A stretch of 64,000 bases of DNA, taken from Streptomyces sp. NBC_00483. GTDB lineage: Bacteria > Actinomycetota > Actinomycetes > Streptomycetales > Streptomycetaceae. The notes under the pieces were generated by a model, which had not been told where the DNA came from, ran no database searches, and saw nothing but the letters and a program-made list of their open reading frames with translations. Location of the stretch: NCBI RefSeq assembly GCF_036013745.1, contig NZ_CP107880.1:9176001-9240000 (forward strand). The letters are read 5' to 3'. Each line of letters opens with the position of its first letter. The first letter of the stretch is position 1. Below, piece by piece: positions 7,917 to 16,113 of the stretch. The position numbers and the translations under genes are program-made.

Positions 7917-9017
7917 TCAGCCGGTGACCTCTGCCGCGACCTGCACGGGATGGTCGAGGATCTGGTTGTTGAGGTAGCCGAGTCGGTTCCACGGGACGTG
8001 GGCCGGCTGGGTGCGGCCCGTGTCGTCCGTGGCGCGGATCGAGATGGTGTGCTTGCCCGGGTCGGGGGTCCAGGTGAAGTGCCAGCGGGTCCAGGCGCCG
8101 GCCTCCCGGGAACCGGTGAGCCGGGCCTCGTGCCACGGGCCCCGGTCGATGCTGTAGGCCACCGAGGCGATGCGCTGCTCCCCGGCGAACGACCGTCCTC
8201 GTACGAGCTGGGGCTCCGGCTTCAGGTGTGCGGGCCAGTCGAGTTCCACCAGGCTGGTCACCGGGAGTTCGTTGATGGGTGTGCCCAGGACGGGTCCGTG
8301 CGCCGGGTGGTCGGGGCCGATGAGGACGTAGTCCTCGGTGTTCCAGGGGACGTGGATCGGTCTGCGGGACACCTCGATGCGGCCGACCCACTTGATGCTC
8401 GCCGCCCCCAGCCAGCCGGAGACCACGACCCGGGCCGGGAAGCCGTGGTCGGGCGGTAGCGGCTCGCCGTTCATGGCCAGGGCGAGCAGGGTGTCGTCGG
8501 CCATCGCCTTGTCCAGGGGCATGGGCCGCCGGGCGCCGCACTCGTCGAGCGCCACCGGCATGACGTCGTGCGCGTCCGGGCAGACGCCCGCTGCCTCGAG
8601 CAGGTCACGCAGCCGTACGCCGGTCCACTCGGCGGTGCTGACCGCGCCGCGGCCCCATGGCGTCCCCGCGATGCGCTGACCGTGCTGCCTGCCGAACAGC
8701 ACACGGCGATTGCCAGCGCACTCGATCGTGCGCGTGACGGAGACCAGCGGGAACGCCCGCCACAGATCGTCGTAGCCGAAGGTGACGGGCGACCGCACGG
8801 CATCGCCCTCGATCCGCAGCGACCACCCCTCGACGTCGATCCGGGGCGTGGGGGAGTGGCTGCGGACGAAGAAGCGGTCGTTGGGGGTCAGGTGGCCGGG
8901 CATCCGGTCCGCCCGGGTACCGAAGTCCAGACCGGTGCCGGTGTCCTCCATCAGCTTGTCGGAGGTCGGCTTGACCACTCCGGGCACTGCGGTGACTGCC
9001 GTGTCGGTTGTCGTCAT
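7917..9017 (-). CDS. Cytosolic sulfite oxidase family molybdoenzyme
   Basis: 366 residues, homologous over its length to the exported enzyme at the left edge but with no signal peptide. The molybdenum-ligand cysteine is Cys100 in RTIECAGNR. The C-terminal dimerisation domain contains RIASVAYSIDRGPWHEARL. The family oxidises sulfite or related substrates using a molybdopterin cofactor. It stands alone on the minus strand between the convergent LacI gene and an intergenic repeat region. One localised outside and one inside the cell is an interesting division of labour. The physiological substrate is not shown by sequence. Confidence 0.87.
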   Translation of the reverse strand: MTTTDTAVTAVPGVVKPTSDKLMEDTGTGLDFGTRADRMPGHLTPNDRFFVRSHSPTPRIDVEGWSLRIEGDAVRSPVTFGYDDLWRAFPLVSVTRTIECAGNRRVLFGRQHGQRIAGTPWGRGAVSTAEWTGVRLRDLLEAAGVCPDAHDVMPVALDECGARRPMPLDKAMADDTLLALAMNGEPLPPDHGFPARVVVSGWLGAASIKWVGRIEVSRRPIHVPWNTEDYVLIGPDHPAHGPVLGTPINELPVTSLVELDWPAHLKPEPQLVRGRSFAGEQRIASVAYSIDRGPWHEARLTGSREAGAWTRWHFTWTPDPGKHTISIRATDDTGRTQPAHVPWNRLGYLNNQILDHPVQVAAEVTG

Positions 9018-9103
9018 GTCCTCAGCGTCGGCCCCCGCGCTGCGGGCTGGTAGCCGCTTGTTCCCTATGAGCCCATAAGCGGGGCCTATGCCCTTTAAGT
9101 GGT

Positions 9104-9165
9104 TGGGGATGCCTCCTCAAGTGGTTTGGGGGTGACCCCTCAAGTAGTTGGGGGTGCCCCCTTCG
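9104..9165. repeat. Imperfect ~24-bp tandem repeat at the 3' end of an operon
   Basis: About two and a half copies of a unit containing CAAGTGGTTTGGGGGTGACC. It spans the stop codon of the acyl-CoA dehydrogenase at 9140 and the bases just beyond it. Confidence 0.8.
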
Positions 9166-10750
9166 CCAGCTGCCGCGCGATCACCCGGAGCGCCAGCACC
9201 TCGTCCGCTCCCTCGAAGATCGACAGGACGCGGGCGTCGACGAAGAGGCGGGACACCGCGTACTCCTCGGCGTAGCCATAGCCGCCGTGCAGCTGCTGGG
9301 CCTCGCGGGTGACCCATTCCGCGTCCCGGCAGGCCAGTTGTTTGACCTGGGCCGCCGGTAGGACGCCTTCGCCCGCCGTGATGGCCCGCGCCGCCGTGGC
9401 GGTGAAGGCGCGGCAGGCCGCGATGTGGGCGGCCATGCGGGCCAGCTTGGCCCGGGTGAGCTGGAAGGAGGTGAGGGGGTGGCCGAAGACGGGGCGTTGC
9501 CGTGCGTGGTCGGCAGCCAGTTCCAGGGCCGACTGCATCACGCCGACCGCGCGGGCCGCCGTCTGTAGACGGGCGTTGGCGAAGGCCTGCATCTGTAGAT
9601 AGAACCCGCGGCCGAGGCCCTCGTCGAGGCCGATGAGGTTGTCCGCCGGGACCCGGAACCCGTCGAAGGTGACCTCGAACGAGTGCATGCCGCGGTAGCC
9701 GAGCGTGCGGATCGCGCGGCCCTCCGCCGAGCCGCCGCCGTCCTGCGTGACCTGCCACTCGTGGCCGGGGAACGACGGCTTCTCGACGACGAACAGGGAC
9801 AGGCCGCGGTGGCCCGCCGAGCGGTCCGGCTGCGTACGGGCGAGTACGAGGAGGTAATGGGCGCGCCCCGCGAAGGTGCACCACGTCTTGACCCCGTTGA
9901 GGATCCAGTCCTCGCCGTCGCGCACGGCCGTCGTGGTGATGCCGCCGACATCCGAGCCGTGGTTCGGCTCCGTGACGGCGACACCGCACAGCCGCTCGCC
10001 GGTCGCGATGCGCGGCAGCCAGCGGCGGCGCTGCTCCTCCGTGCCGCCGCGCGCGATCGCCGTACCGATGATCTCGGGCCGGGTGATCAGCGAGCCCGCG
10101 GCGCCGAGCGAGGCCCGCGAGAGCTCCTCCGTCACCACGACCATGCTGAGCAGCTCGTCCGCGCCGCCCTCGGCGAAGCCGCCGTACTCGGCGGGGATCG
10201 AAAGGCCGAAGCAGCCCATCTCGGAGAGGCCGTCGACGATCTCGTCCGGGATGTCCTCGTCGCCCGCGTGGATGGCGTCGGCGACCGGCTTCACCTTCGC
10301 CTCGGCGAAGTCGCGGAACGTGGAGCGCACCAGCTGAAGCTCGTCGGAGAGACGGCGCGGGGCCGCCTCGCCGCCGGCCGCGAGGACGCGTTCGGCGACG
10401 GTGTCCAGGAACGCGGGCGCGCGCCCGGCCGCGATGTGCTCGGCGGCCGCGTCGAGCACCGTCGTCCCGTCCAGGCCCCACAGGGCTTCGCGGCCTGCCG
10501 TCCGGCCCGCCAGATCGGCGGCCGTGTCGGCGGCGAAGAGCAGCGCCAGATCCGCCTCGGCCGCGCTGTGCGCGCCCAGGTCGAGGAGGTGGCGGGCGGC
10601 GGCGACCGCCGAGGACACCGAGGCGATGTCGTACGGGACGGTCTGGTCCTCGTCCGTCGCGGGGGCCGCGGCGAGGCGTGCGGAGGCCTTGCCGACGACC
10701 TCCTCCAGTGCCTCGACCAGCTCCGTCGCACGCACAAGTGCGGTGGTCAC
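9140..10750 (-). CDS. Acyl-CoA dehydrogenase with N-terminal extension (methylsuccinyl-CoA dehydrogenase-like)
   Basis: 536 residues. The first ~145 residues (YDIASVSSAVAAARHLLDLG and following) form an extra helical region before a complete acyl-CoA dehydrogenase: GVAVTEPNHGSDVGG flavin loop, GVKTWCTFAGRAHYLL, and the catalytic base Glu513 in SIFEGADEV. Such a long N-terminal extension is a feature of (2S)-methylsuccinyl-CoA dehydrogenase of the ethylmalonyl-CoA pathway, but no ccr, mutase or lyase gene is nearby, so that name is only a possibility. The GTG at 10750 overlaps the thiolase stop (GTGA). It is the last gene of the acyl-CoA operon. Confidence 0.8.
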   Translation of the reverse strand: MTTALVRATELVEALEEVVGKASARLAAAPATDEDQTVPYDIASVSSAVAAARHLLDLGAHSAAEADLALLFAADTAADLAGRTAGREALWGLDGTTVLDAAAEHIAAGRAPAFLDTVAERVLAAGGEAAPRRLSDELQLVRSTFRDFAEAKVKPVADAIHAGDEDIPDEIVDGLSEMGCFGLSIPAEYGGFAEGGADELLSMVVVTEELSRASLGAAGSLITRPEIIGTAIARGGTEEQRRRWLPRIATGERLCGVAVTEPNHGSDVGGITTTAVRDGEDWILNGVKTWCTFAGRAHYLLVLARTQPDRSAGHRGLSLFVVEKPSFPGHEWQVTQDGGGSAEGRAIRTLGYRGMHSFEVTFDGFRVPADNLIGLDEGLGRGFYLQMQAFANARLQTAARAVGVMQSALELAADHARQRPVFGHPLTSFQLTRAKLARMAAHIAACRAFTATAARAITAGEGVLPAAQVKQLACRDAEWVTREAQQLHGGYGYAEEYAVSRLFVDARVLSIFEGADEVLALRVIARQLAKGAPPTT

Positions 10751-11970
10751 GACGTCACCCGCTCGAAGACCGCCGCCAGGCCCTGGCCGCCGCCGATGCA
10801 CATGGTCTCCAGGCCGTACCGCGCCTCGCGGCGGTGGAGTTCGCGGGAGAGGGTGGCGAGCATGCGCACGCCCGTGGCGCCGACCGGATGGCCGAGCGAG
10901 ATGCCGGAGCCGTGCACGTTGGTGCGCTCCAGGTCCTTCTCGCCGAACTCCCACTCGCGCATCACGGCGAGCGCCTGCGCGGCGAAGGCCTCGTTGAGCT
11001 CGACGAGGTCGATGTCGGCCAGGGTGAGCCCGGCCCGGTCGAGGGCGACCGCGCTCGCCGGAACGGGACCGATTCCCATCGTCTTCGGCGGCACCCCGGC
11101 CACGCCCCAGGAGACGAGACGTACGAGCGGCCGCAGGCCCAACTGCTCCGCGCGCTCGGGGGTGGTGACGACACACATCGCCGCCGCGTCGTTCTGGCCG
11201 CTCGCATTGCCCGCGGTGACCGTGGCCTCCGGGTCGGAGTGGCGCAGGATCGGCTTGAGGCGGCCGAGGGACTCCAACGACGTGTCGGCGCGCGGGTGTT
11301 CGTCGGTGTCGATGACGGCGCTCTCGTCGGTGGGGCGACGCCCGGGCACCGTCACGGGCACGATCTCCTCGGCGAGGACGCCGTCCGACTGCGCCCGCAC
11401 GGCGCGCTGGTGGGAGGCGAGGGCGAGACGGTCCTGCTCCTCGCGGCCGATGGCGTACTCGCGGCGCAGGTTCTCCGCCGTCTCCAACATGCCGCCGGGT
11501 ACCGGGTAGTGGCGGCCTCCGGCGGTGGAGCGGGCGCGCGCGAGGCCGTCGTGCAGCTGGATGGCGGCGCCCTTCGCGCCCCAGCGCATGTCGGTCGAGT
11601 AGAACGCCGCGTTGCTCATGGACTCCGTGCCGCCCGCCACGACGACCTCGTGCGCACCGGTCTGCACCTGCTGAGCGGCGTAGAGCACGGCCTGAAGCCC
11701 CGAGCCGCAGCGGCGGTCGAGGTGGAGGCCGGGGACGGTGACGGGCAGGCCCGCGTCCAGGGCGACGACGCGGCCGATCGCGGGCGCCTCGCTGTTGCCG
11801 TTGCAGTGGCCGAGGATGACGTCCTCGATGGCCTCGGGGTTGAGGCCGGTGCGCTCCAGGAGGCCCTTGAGGGCGGCGACGCCGAGGTCGACGGCGGTCA
11901 GCGACTTGAACATGCCGCCGTAGCGGCCGATGGGCGTGCGGACGGGTTCACAGACGACGGCTTCACGCAT
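10747..11970 (-). CDS. Acetyl-CoA C-acyltransferase (thiolase)
   Basis: 407 residues, full-length thiolase II. The nucleophile is Cys88 in LDRRCGSGLQA; also present are NEAFAAQ, the histidine of GSGISLGHPVGATG, and the second cysteine in CIGGGQGLA near the C-terminus. It cleaves or forms 3-oxoacyl-CoA with CoA and sits between an SDR reductase and an acyl-CoA dehydrogenase, as expected of the last step of a beta-oxidation-like route. Chain-length specificity cannot be read from sequence. Confidence 0.92.
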   Translation of the reverse strand: MREAVVCEPVRTPIGRYGGMFKSLTAVDLGVAALKGLLERTGLNPEAIEDVILGHCNGNSEAPAIGRVVALDAGLPVTVPGLHLDRRCGSGLQAVLYAAQQVQTGAHEVVVAGGTESMSNAAFYSTDMRWGAKGAAIQLHDGLARARSTAGGRHYPVPGGMLETAENLRREYAIGREEQDRLALASHQRAVRAQSDGVLAEEIVPVTVPGRRPTDESAVIDTDEHPRADTSLESLGRLKPILRHSDPEATVTAGNASGQNDAAAMCVVTTPERAEQLGLRPLVRLVSWGVAGVPPKTMGIGPVPASAVALDRAGLTLADIDLVELNEAFAAQALAVMREWEFGEKDLERTNVHGSGISLGHPVGATGVRMLATLSRELHRREARYGLETMCIGGGQGLAAVFERVTS

Positions 11971-12034
11971 GGGGTGCTCCTGACGGGGTGCGGGTGTACG
12001 GCCGATGGCCGGCTGAGCTCGCAGACGCGGCCCG

Positions 12035-12090
12035 GCTCACATGTACGAACTCACAAGTACCAACTTACGAGTACCAACTCACATGAACCG
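12035..12090. repeat. 14-bp imperfect repeat, four copies
   Basis: Four consecutive 14-base units related to ACTCACAAGTACCA fill the junction between the SDR gene and the thiolase gene. The last copy covers the SDR stop codon and its final residues (GGRFM). The region is AT-richer than its surroundings. Confidence 0.9.
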
Positions 12091-12828
12091 CCCACCCGTT
12101 ACCTCCAGCACGGTTCCGGTCATGTACGAGGACAGGTCCGAGGCCAGGAACAGCGCGACGGAGGCGACCTCCTCCACCTCGCCCGCGCGCCGCATCGGGA
12201 TCTCGGCCATCTTCTGGTCCCACGCCTTCTCCGGCATCGCCTCGGTCATGGCGCTGCGGATCAGACCGGGCTGGACGGCGTTGACGCGCACACCATGGTG
12301 GGCCATCTCCTTGGCGGCGGCCTTCGACAGGCCGATGATGCCGGCCTTGGCGGCGGAGTAGTTGGTCTGCCCGACCATGCCGACCTTGCCGGACAGCGAG
12401 GAGATGTTGACGATCGCGCCGCGCTTCTGCTCACGCATCACGGCGGCGGCCTTGCGGGTGCCGTTCCAGGTGCCCTTGAGGTGGACGTCGATGACCTGGT
12501 CGAACTGGTCCTCGGTCATGGTCCGCATCGTGGCGTCGCGGGTGATGCCGGCGTTGTTGACCATGACGTCGAGGGAGCCGAAGGTGTCGATCGCGGCCCG
12601 GATCAGGGCGTCGACCTGGTCGGCCTCGGTGATGTCGCAGTGCACGGCGTGCGCGACGGAGGGCCCGCCGAGTTCCTTGGCCGCGGCCTCCGCTGCCTCC
12701 AGGTTGAGGTCCCCGAGCACGACCTTCGCGCCCTCGCGGACGTAGGCCCTGGCAATGGCGAGCCCGATGCCCTGGGCGCCGCCCGTGATGACTGCGGTCT
12801 TGTCGGCCAGAAGTGCCGTGGCTGCCAT
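12079..12828 (-). CDS. SDR family 3-oxoacyl reductase / 3-hydroxyacyl-CoA dehydrogenase
   Basis: 249 residues of the classical short-chain dehydrogenase family: TGGAQGIG cofactor motif (15-22), NNAG (91-94), catalytic Ser143/144, Tyr157 and Lys161 (NYSAAK), and the FabG-like ending [14 protein letters not shown]. In this operon it most likely oxidises a 3-hydroxyacyl-CoA before thiolysis, although FabG-like proteins also reduce 3-oxoacyl groups. ATG start at 12828, eight bases after the CoA-transferase stop. Confidence 0.88.
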   Translation of the reverse strand: MAATALLADKTAVITGGAQGIGLAIARAYVREGAKVVLGDLNLEAAEAAAKELGGPSVAHAVHCDITEADQVDALIRAAIDTFGSLDVMVNNAGITRDATMRTMTEDQFDQVIDVHLKGTWNGTRKAAAVMREQKRGAIVNISSLSGKVGMVGQTNYSAAKAGIIGLSKAAAKEMAHHGVRVNAVQPGLIRSAMTEAMPEKAWDQKMAEIPMRRAGEVEEVASVALFLASDLSSYMTGTVLEVTGGRFM

Positions 12829-12836
12829 GAGTGTCT

Positions 12837-14105
12837 TCAGCTCCCTGTGGTCGTGGTGAACGGGTGCGCGGCCCGGCGGGGACGGATGACGCCCGCCTCG
12901 CCGAGTTTCTCCAATTCGGCCTCGCTGAGCCCCAGTTCAGTGCGGAGTACGTCGTCGGTGTGCTGGCCGACCGTGGGCGAGGGTTCGGGCGTGGACTGGG
13001 TGTCGTCCATGACGACGGGGGAGCCGGGTGCCCAGTGCGCGGGGATGCCGTCCTGGCCGACGCGGGCCATCAGCGGGTTCTCGCGCAGCAGTTGGGCGTC
13101 GTCGGCGGCGAGGTCGGTGAAGCTGCGGTAGGTGGACCACAGCACGCGCGTGCGGGCGAGCGCCTCCTGGGCCTCGGCGAGGGTGTGTGCCGCGAACCAG
13201 CCCGCGAGCAGCTCGCCGAGGATCTTGCGGTGGGTGTAGCGCTCGAACTCGTCGGAGAGATCGGCGCCGAGTGCACGGCCGACGGCGTCGACCGCGTCGG
13301 TGAGGCCGGTGGCGCCCAACAGGCCCTGCCAGTGCCGGGTGGTGAGGGCGACGACCATGAGGCGGCCGCCGTCGGCGGTGGCGAAGTCGCGGCCGAAGGT
13401 GCCGTAGACGTAGTTCCCGGCGCGGGTGCGCGGGGCGCGGTCGAGCTGGGCCTCGGCGAGGTAGCCGAGGTTTCCGGCCGTCGCCAGGGCCACGTCCTCC
13501 AGGGCGACGCGGACCTGCTGGCCCTCGCCGGTGCGCAGCCGATGGCGTTCGGCGGCGAGCAGGCCGACGGCGAGGTAGAGGCCGGCGGCCACATCCCAGG
13601 CGGGCATCAGGTGGTTGACCGGGTCGGGCGTGCCCTCCGGGCCGGTGAGCTGGGGAAAGCCCGTGGTGGCCTGCACGGTGTAGTCGACGGCGGCCGAGCC
13701 GTCCCGACGTCCGGTGAGCAGCACGTGGATCAGATCGGGGCGGCGGGCGGCCAACGCCTCGTACGAAAGGTCCTGATAACGCTCGGAGTTGGCGATCACG
13801 ATGCCGCCGCCCGGTCCGCCCCCGGTGGCCAGACCGGCGACGAGCTCACGTCCCTCCTCGCTGCGCAGGTCGACCTCAAGGGCCCGCTTGCCCTTGTTCA
13901 GGCCGGACCAGTACAGGCTCGTACCGCTGTCGGCGAGCGGGTGCCGGGTGCGGTCCGGCGCGCCGTTGAGCGGCTCGACGCGGATGACGTCGGCGCCCAG
14001 CTGGGCCAGCGTCATCCCGCCGAGCGGGCTGGCTACGTAGCTGGAGAGCTCGACGATCCGCATGCCCTCAAGGGGACGGGAGCGGGACGCCGTGGGGTGA
14101 GGCAT
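12837..14105 (-). CDS. Family III CoA-transferase (CaiB/BaiF type)
   Basis: 422 residues from the ATG at 14105, chosen over an ATG five codons upstream because AGGAGAA lies three bases before it. The N-terminus [33 protein letters not shown] is characteristic. The predicted nucleophilic aspartate, which forms the acyl-anhydride intermediate, is Asp141 in [12 protein letters not shown]. The enzyme moves CoA between carboxylic acids, so it probably activates the substrate acid of the pathway or recycles CoA. Upstream are enoyl-CoA hydratase and acyl-CoA dehydrogenase genes on the same strand. Confidence 0.88.
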   Translation of the reverse strand: MPHPTASRSRPLEGMRIVELSSYVASPLGGMTLAQLGADVIRVEPLNGAPDRTRHPLADSGTSLYWSGLNKGKRALEVDLRSEEGRELVAGLATGGGPGGGIVIANSERYQDLSYEALAARRPDLIHVLLTGRRDGSAAVDYTVQATTGFPQLTGPEGTPDPVNHLMPAWDVAAGLYLAVGLLAAERHRLRTGEGQQVRVALEDVALATAGNLGYLAEAQLDRAPRTRAGNYVYGTFGRDFATADGGRLMVVALTTRHWQGLLGATGLTDAVDAVGRALGADLSDEFERYTHRKILGELLAGWFAAHTLAEAQEALARTRVLWSTYRSFTDLAADDAQLLRENPLMARVGQDGIPAHWAPGSPVVMDDTQSTPEPSPTVGQHTDDVLRTELGLSEAELEKLGEAGVIRPRRAAHPFTTTTGS

Positions 14106-14177
14106 GCGTTCTCCTCTCATTCCTTACGCCCGTACGGGTACGGGCTTTCCTTTCGCGTACGGGTACGGGCTGTCGGC

Positions 14178-14948
14178 TCAGGCCGGGAAGACCGGGCGGC
14201 GGCGTTCCAGGAACGCGGCCCGGCCCTCCACGAAACCCTCGCCGCCCAGCAGTTCGACCTGCGCCGCGGCCTCCGCGTCGAGGGCCGCGTCCAGGTCCTG
14301 TGCCTCCTGGGCGAAGATCCGCTTGGTGGCGGCGACCATGGCGGGCGACGCGGCGGCGAGCCGCTCGGCCCGCTCCCGCGCCCGCACGGCCACCTTCTCG
14401 CTCTCGACGATCTCGCTGACCAGGCCGATCCGCTGGGCCTCGGTGGCGTCCAAGTCCTCGGCGAACAGGATGAGTTCCTTCGCGCGGGCCGGCCCGACGC
14501 GCTGGGCGAGGCTCCAGCTGAGTCCGGAGTCGGCGGTGAGCCCGATCTTGGCGAAGGAGGCCGCGAACCGGGCGTCGTCGGCGGCCACGACGTAGTCGCA
14601 GGCCGCGGCGAGCCCGAGGCCCAGGCCGTACGCCCCTCCGCGCACCGCGGCGACCACCGGCTTCGCCGAGCACACCAGGGCCCGGGCCACGTCATTGACG
14701 ACGGAGAGGCGCTCGCGGGCGACGCTCGGGTCCTGCGACATCGAGCGGATGTCACCGCCCGCGCAGAACACCTCGCCCGCACCGGTCAGCATGATCGCCC
14801 GGCACTCCGGATCCTGCCCGGACTCCCGCAGCGCGGCGAGCAGTTCGCGCCGGTCGGCGAGGTCGAGGGCGTTGCGCCGGGCGGGCCGGTTCAGGGTGAG
14901 GGTGTGGACCGGGCCCTCGCATTGCACGTCCACTGCGGGTTCGATCAT
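14178..14948 (-). CDS. Enoyl-CoA hydratase/isomerase family protein
   Basis: 256 residues of the crotonase fold. The oxyanion-hole segments are TGAGEVFCAGGDIRSM and the Gly-rich AVRGGAYGLGLGLAAACDYVVA stretch. Position-specific glutamates of classical hydratases are partly replaced (SFAKIGLTADSG carries Asp), so an isomerase or other crotonase activity is possible. The ATG at 14948 overlaps the stop of the preceding acyl-CoA dehydrogenase (ATGA), consistent with coupled translation. In context it should hydrate the unsaturated acyl-CoA made by that dehydrogenase. Confidence 0.87.
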   Translation of the reverse strand: MIEPAVDVQCEGPVHTLTLNRPARRNALDLADRRELLAALRESGQDPECRAIMLTGAGEVFCAGGDIRSMSQDPSVARERLSVVNDVARALVCSAKPVVAAVRGGAYGLGLGLAAACDYVVAADDARFAASFAKIGLTADSGLSWSLAQRVGPARAKELILFAEDLDATEAQRIGLVSEIVESEKVAVRARERAERLAAASPAMVAATKRIFAQEAQDLDAALDAEAAAQVELLGGEGFVEGRAAFLERRRPVFPA

Positions 14949-16090
14949 GACCGGGCCTGCCGCAGCAGCTGCTTGGCGATGATGACCTTCTGGATCTCGC
15001 TGGTGCCTTCGTAGATGCGGAAGAGCCGGGCGTCGCGGAAGCAGCGCTCGACGACCGTGCCTCGCATGTAGCCCATGCCGCCGTGGATCTGTACGGCCAG
15101 GTCGGCGGCCTTGGAGACCATCTCGGAGCAGAACAGCTTGGCGGCCGAAGGCCGGATCCTGCGGTCCTCGCCGGAGTCGTACTTCTCGGCGGCGTCGAGG
15201 ACCATGGCCCGGCCCGCGAGCACACCCGTCTGGATCTCGGCGAGCATGCCCTGGACGAGCTGGAACTCGCCGATGGGGCGACCGCCCTGCTTGCTGGTCG
15301 CCGCGTGGGCGACGGACTCCTCCAGGACCCGCTCGGCCATGCCGACACACAGCGCCGCGATGTGCACACGCCCGCGTACGAGGGACTGCATGGCCGTGCC
15401 GAACCCCGCGCCCTCCTCGCCGCCGACGAGCGCGCGCTTGTCGACCCGTACGTCGTCGAAGAACACCTCGGCGGTCCAGGCGCCCGCCTGCCCGGTCTTG
15501 GCGTCCTTCGGGCCGACCGTGACGCCCGGAAGACCCGCCTCGACGAGGAACACGGAGATGCCCTTCGTCCCGGTCGCCTCCTCGCCGGTGCGGGCGAAGA
15601 CGACGAACAGGTCGGCGAGCGGGGCGTTGGTGATGAACCGCTTGCTTCCGTTGATGACGTATCCGTCGCCCGCCCGGACGGCGCGCGTGGTCAGGCCCGA
15701 CGGGTCGGAGCCCGCCTCCGCCTCGGTCAGCGCGAACGACGCGACGGCGCCCTCGGCGAGCCGGGGCAGCCAGTGCTTCTTCTGCTCCTCGGTGCCCGCG
15801 TTGTCGAGGACCTTGCCGGCGATGCCGTTGTTGGTGCCGAACATCGAGCGGAACGCGGGCGTCGTGTACCCGAACTCGAAGGCGAGTCGGACGTCTTCGG
15901 ACAGGCTCGCCCCGAGCCCCCCGTACGCCTCCGGCAGCGTGTACCCGAACAGGCCCATCTCGACGGCCTTGCGGCGGACGTCATCCGGGATGGCGTCCGT
16001 CTCCTCGATCTCGTCCTCGCGCGGGACCACGTCCTCCCGCACGAGGGTGTGGACGGCGGCGACGACCGCCTCGAACTCCTCGGCTTCCAT
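14945..16090 (-). CDS. Acyl-CoA dehydrogenase
   Basis: 381 residues, the standard length. It carries SFALTEAEAGSDPSGL (flavin/substrate loop), GSKRFITNAPLADLFVV, QIHGGMGYMRGTVVERCFRDAR, and the catalytic base Glu361 in RIYEGTSEIQK. The ATG at 16090 is preceded by GAAAGGAG. FAD-dependent alpha,beta-desaturation of an acyl-CoA is well supported; the acyl group is unknown. It is placed after the ADP-forming CoA ligase and before the overlapping hydratase. Confidence 0.92.
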   Translation of the reverse strand: MEAEEFEAVVAAVHTLVREDVVPREDEIEETDAIPDDVRRKAVEMGLFGYTLPEAYGGLGASLSEDVRLAFEFGYTTPAFRSMFGTNNGIAGKVLDNAGTEEQKKHWLPRLAEGAVASFALTEAEAGSDPSGLTTRAVRAGDGYVINGSKRFITNAPLADLFVVFARTGEEATGTKGISVFLVEAGLPGVTVGPKDAKTGQAGAWTAEVFFDDVRVDKRALVGGEEGAGFGTAMQSLVRGRVHIAALCVGMAERVLEESVAHAATSKQGGRPIGEFQLVQGMLAEIQTGVLAGRAMVLDAAEKYDSGEDRRIRPSAAKLFCSEMVSKAADLAVQIHGGMGYMRGTVVERCFRDARLFRIYEGTSEIQKVIIAKQLLRQARS

Positions 16091-16113
16091 CGTGAATCTC
16101 CTTTCCAGGTACG

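Noticed and set aside
9683..15014. Very long plus-strand ORFs (600-817 codons) across the acyl-CoA operon
   Set aside because: Antisense shadows of genes with complete catalytic motifs on the minus strand.
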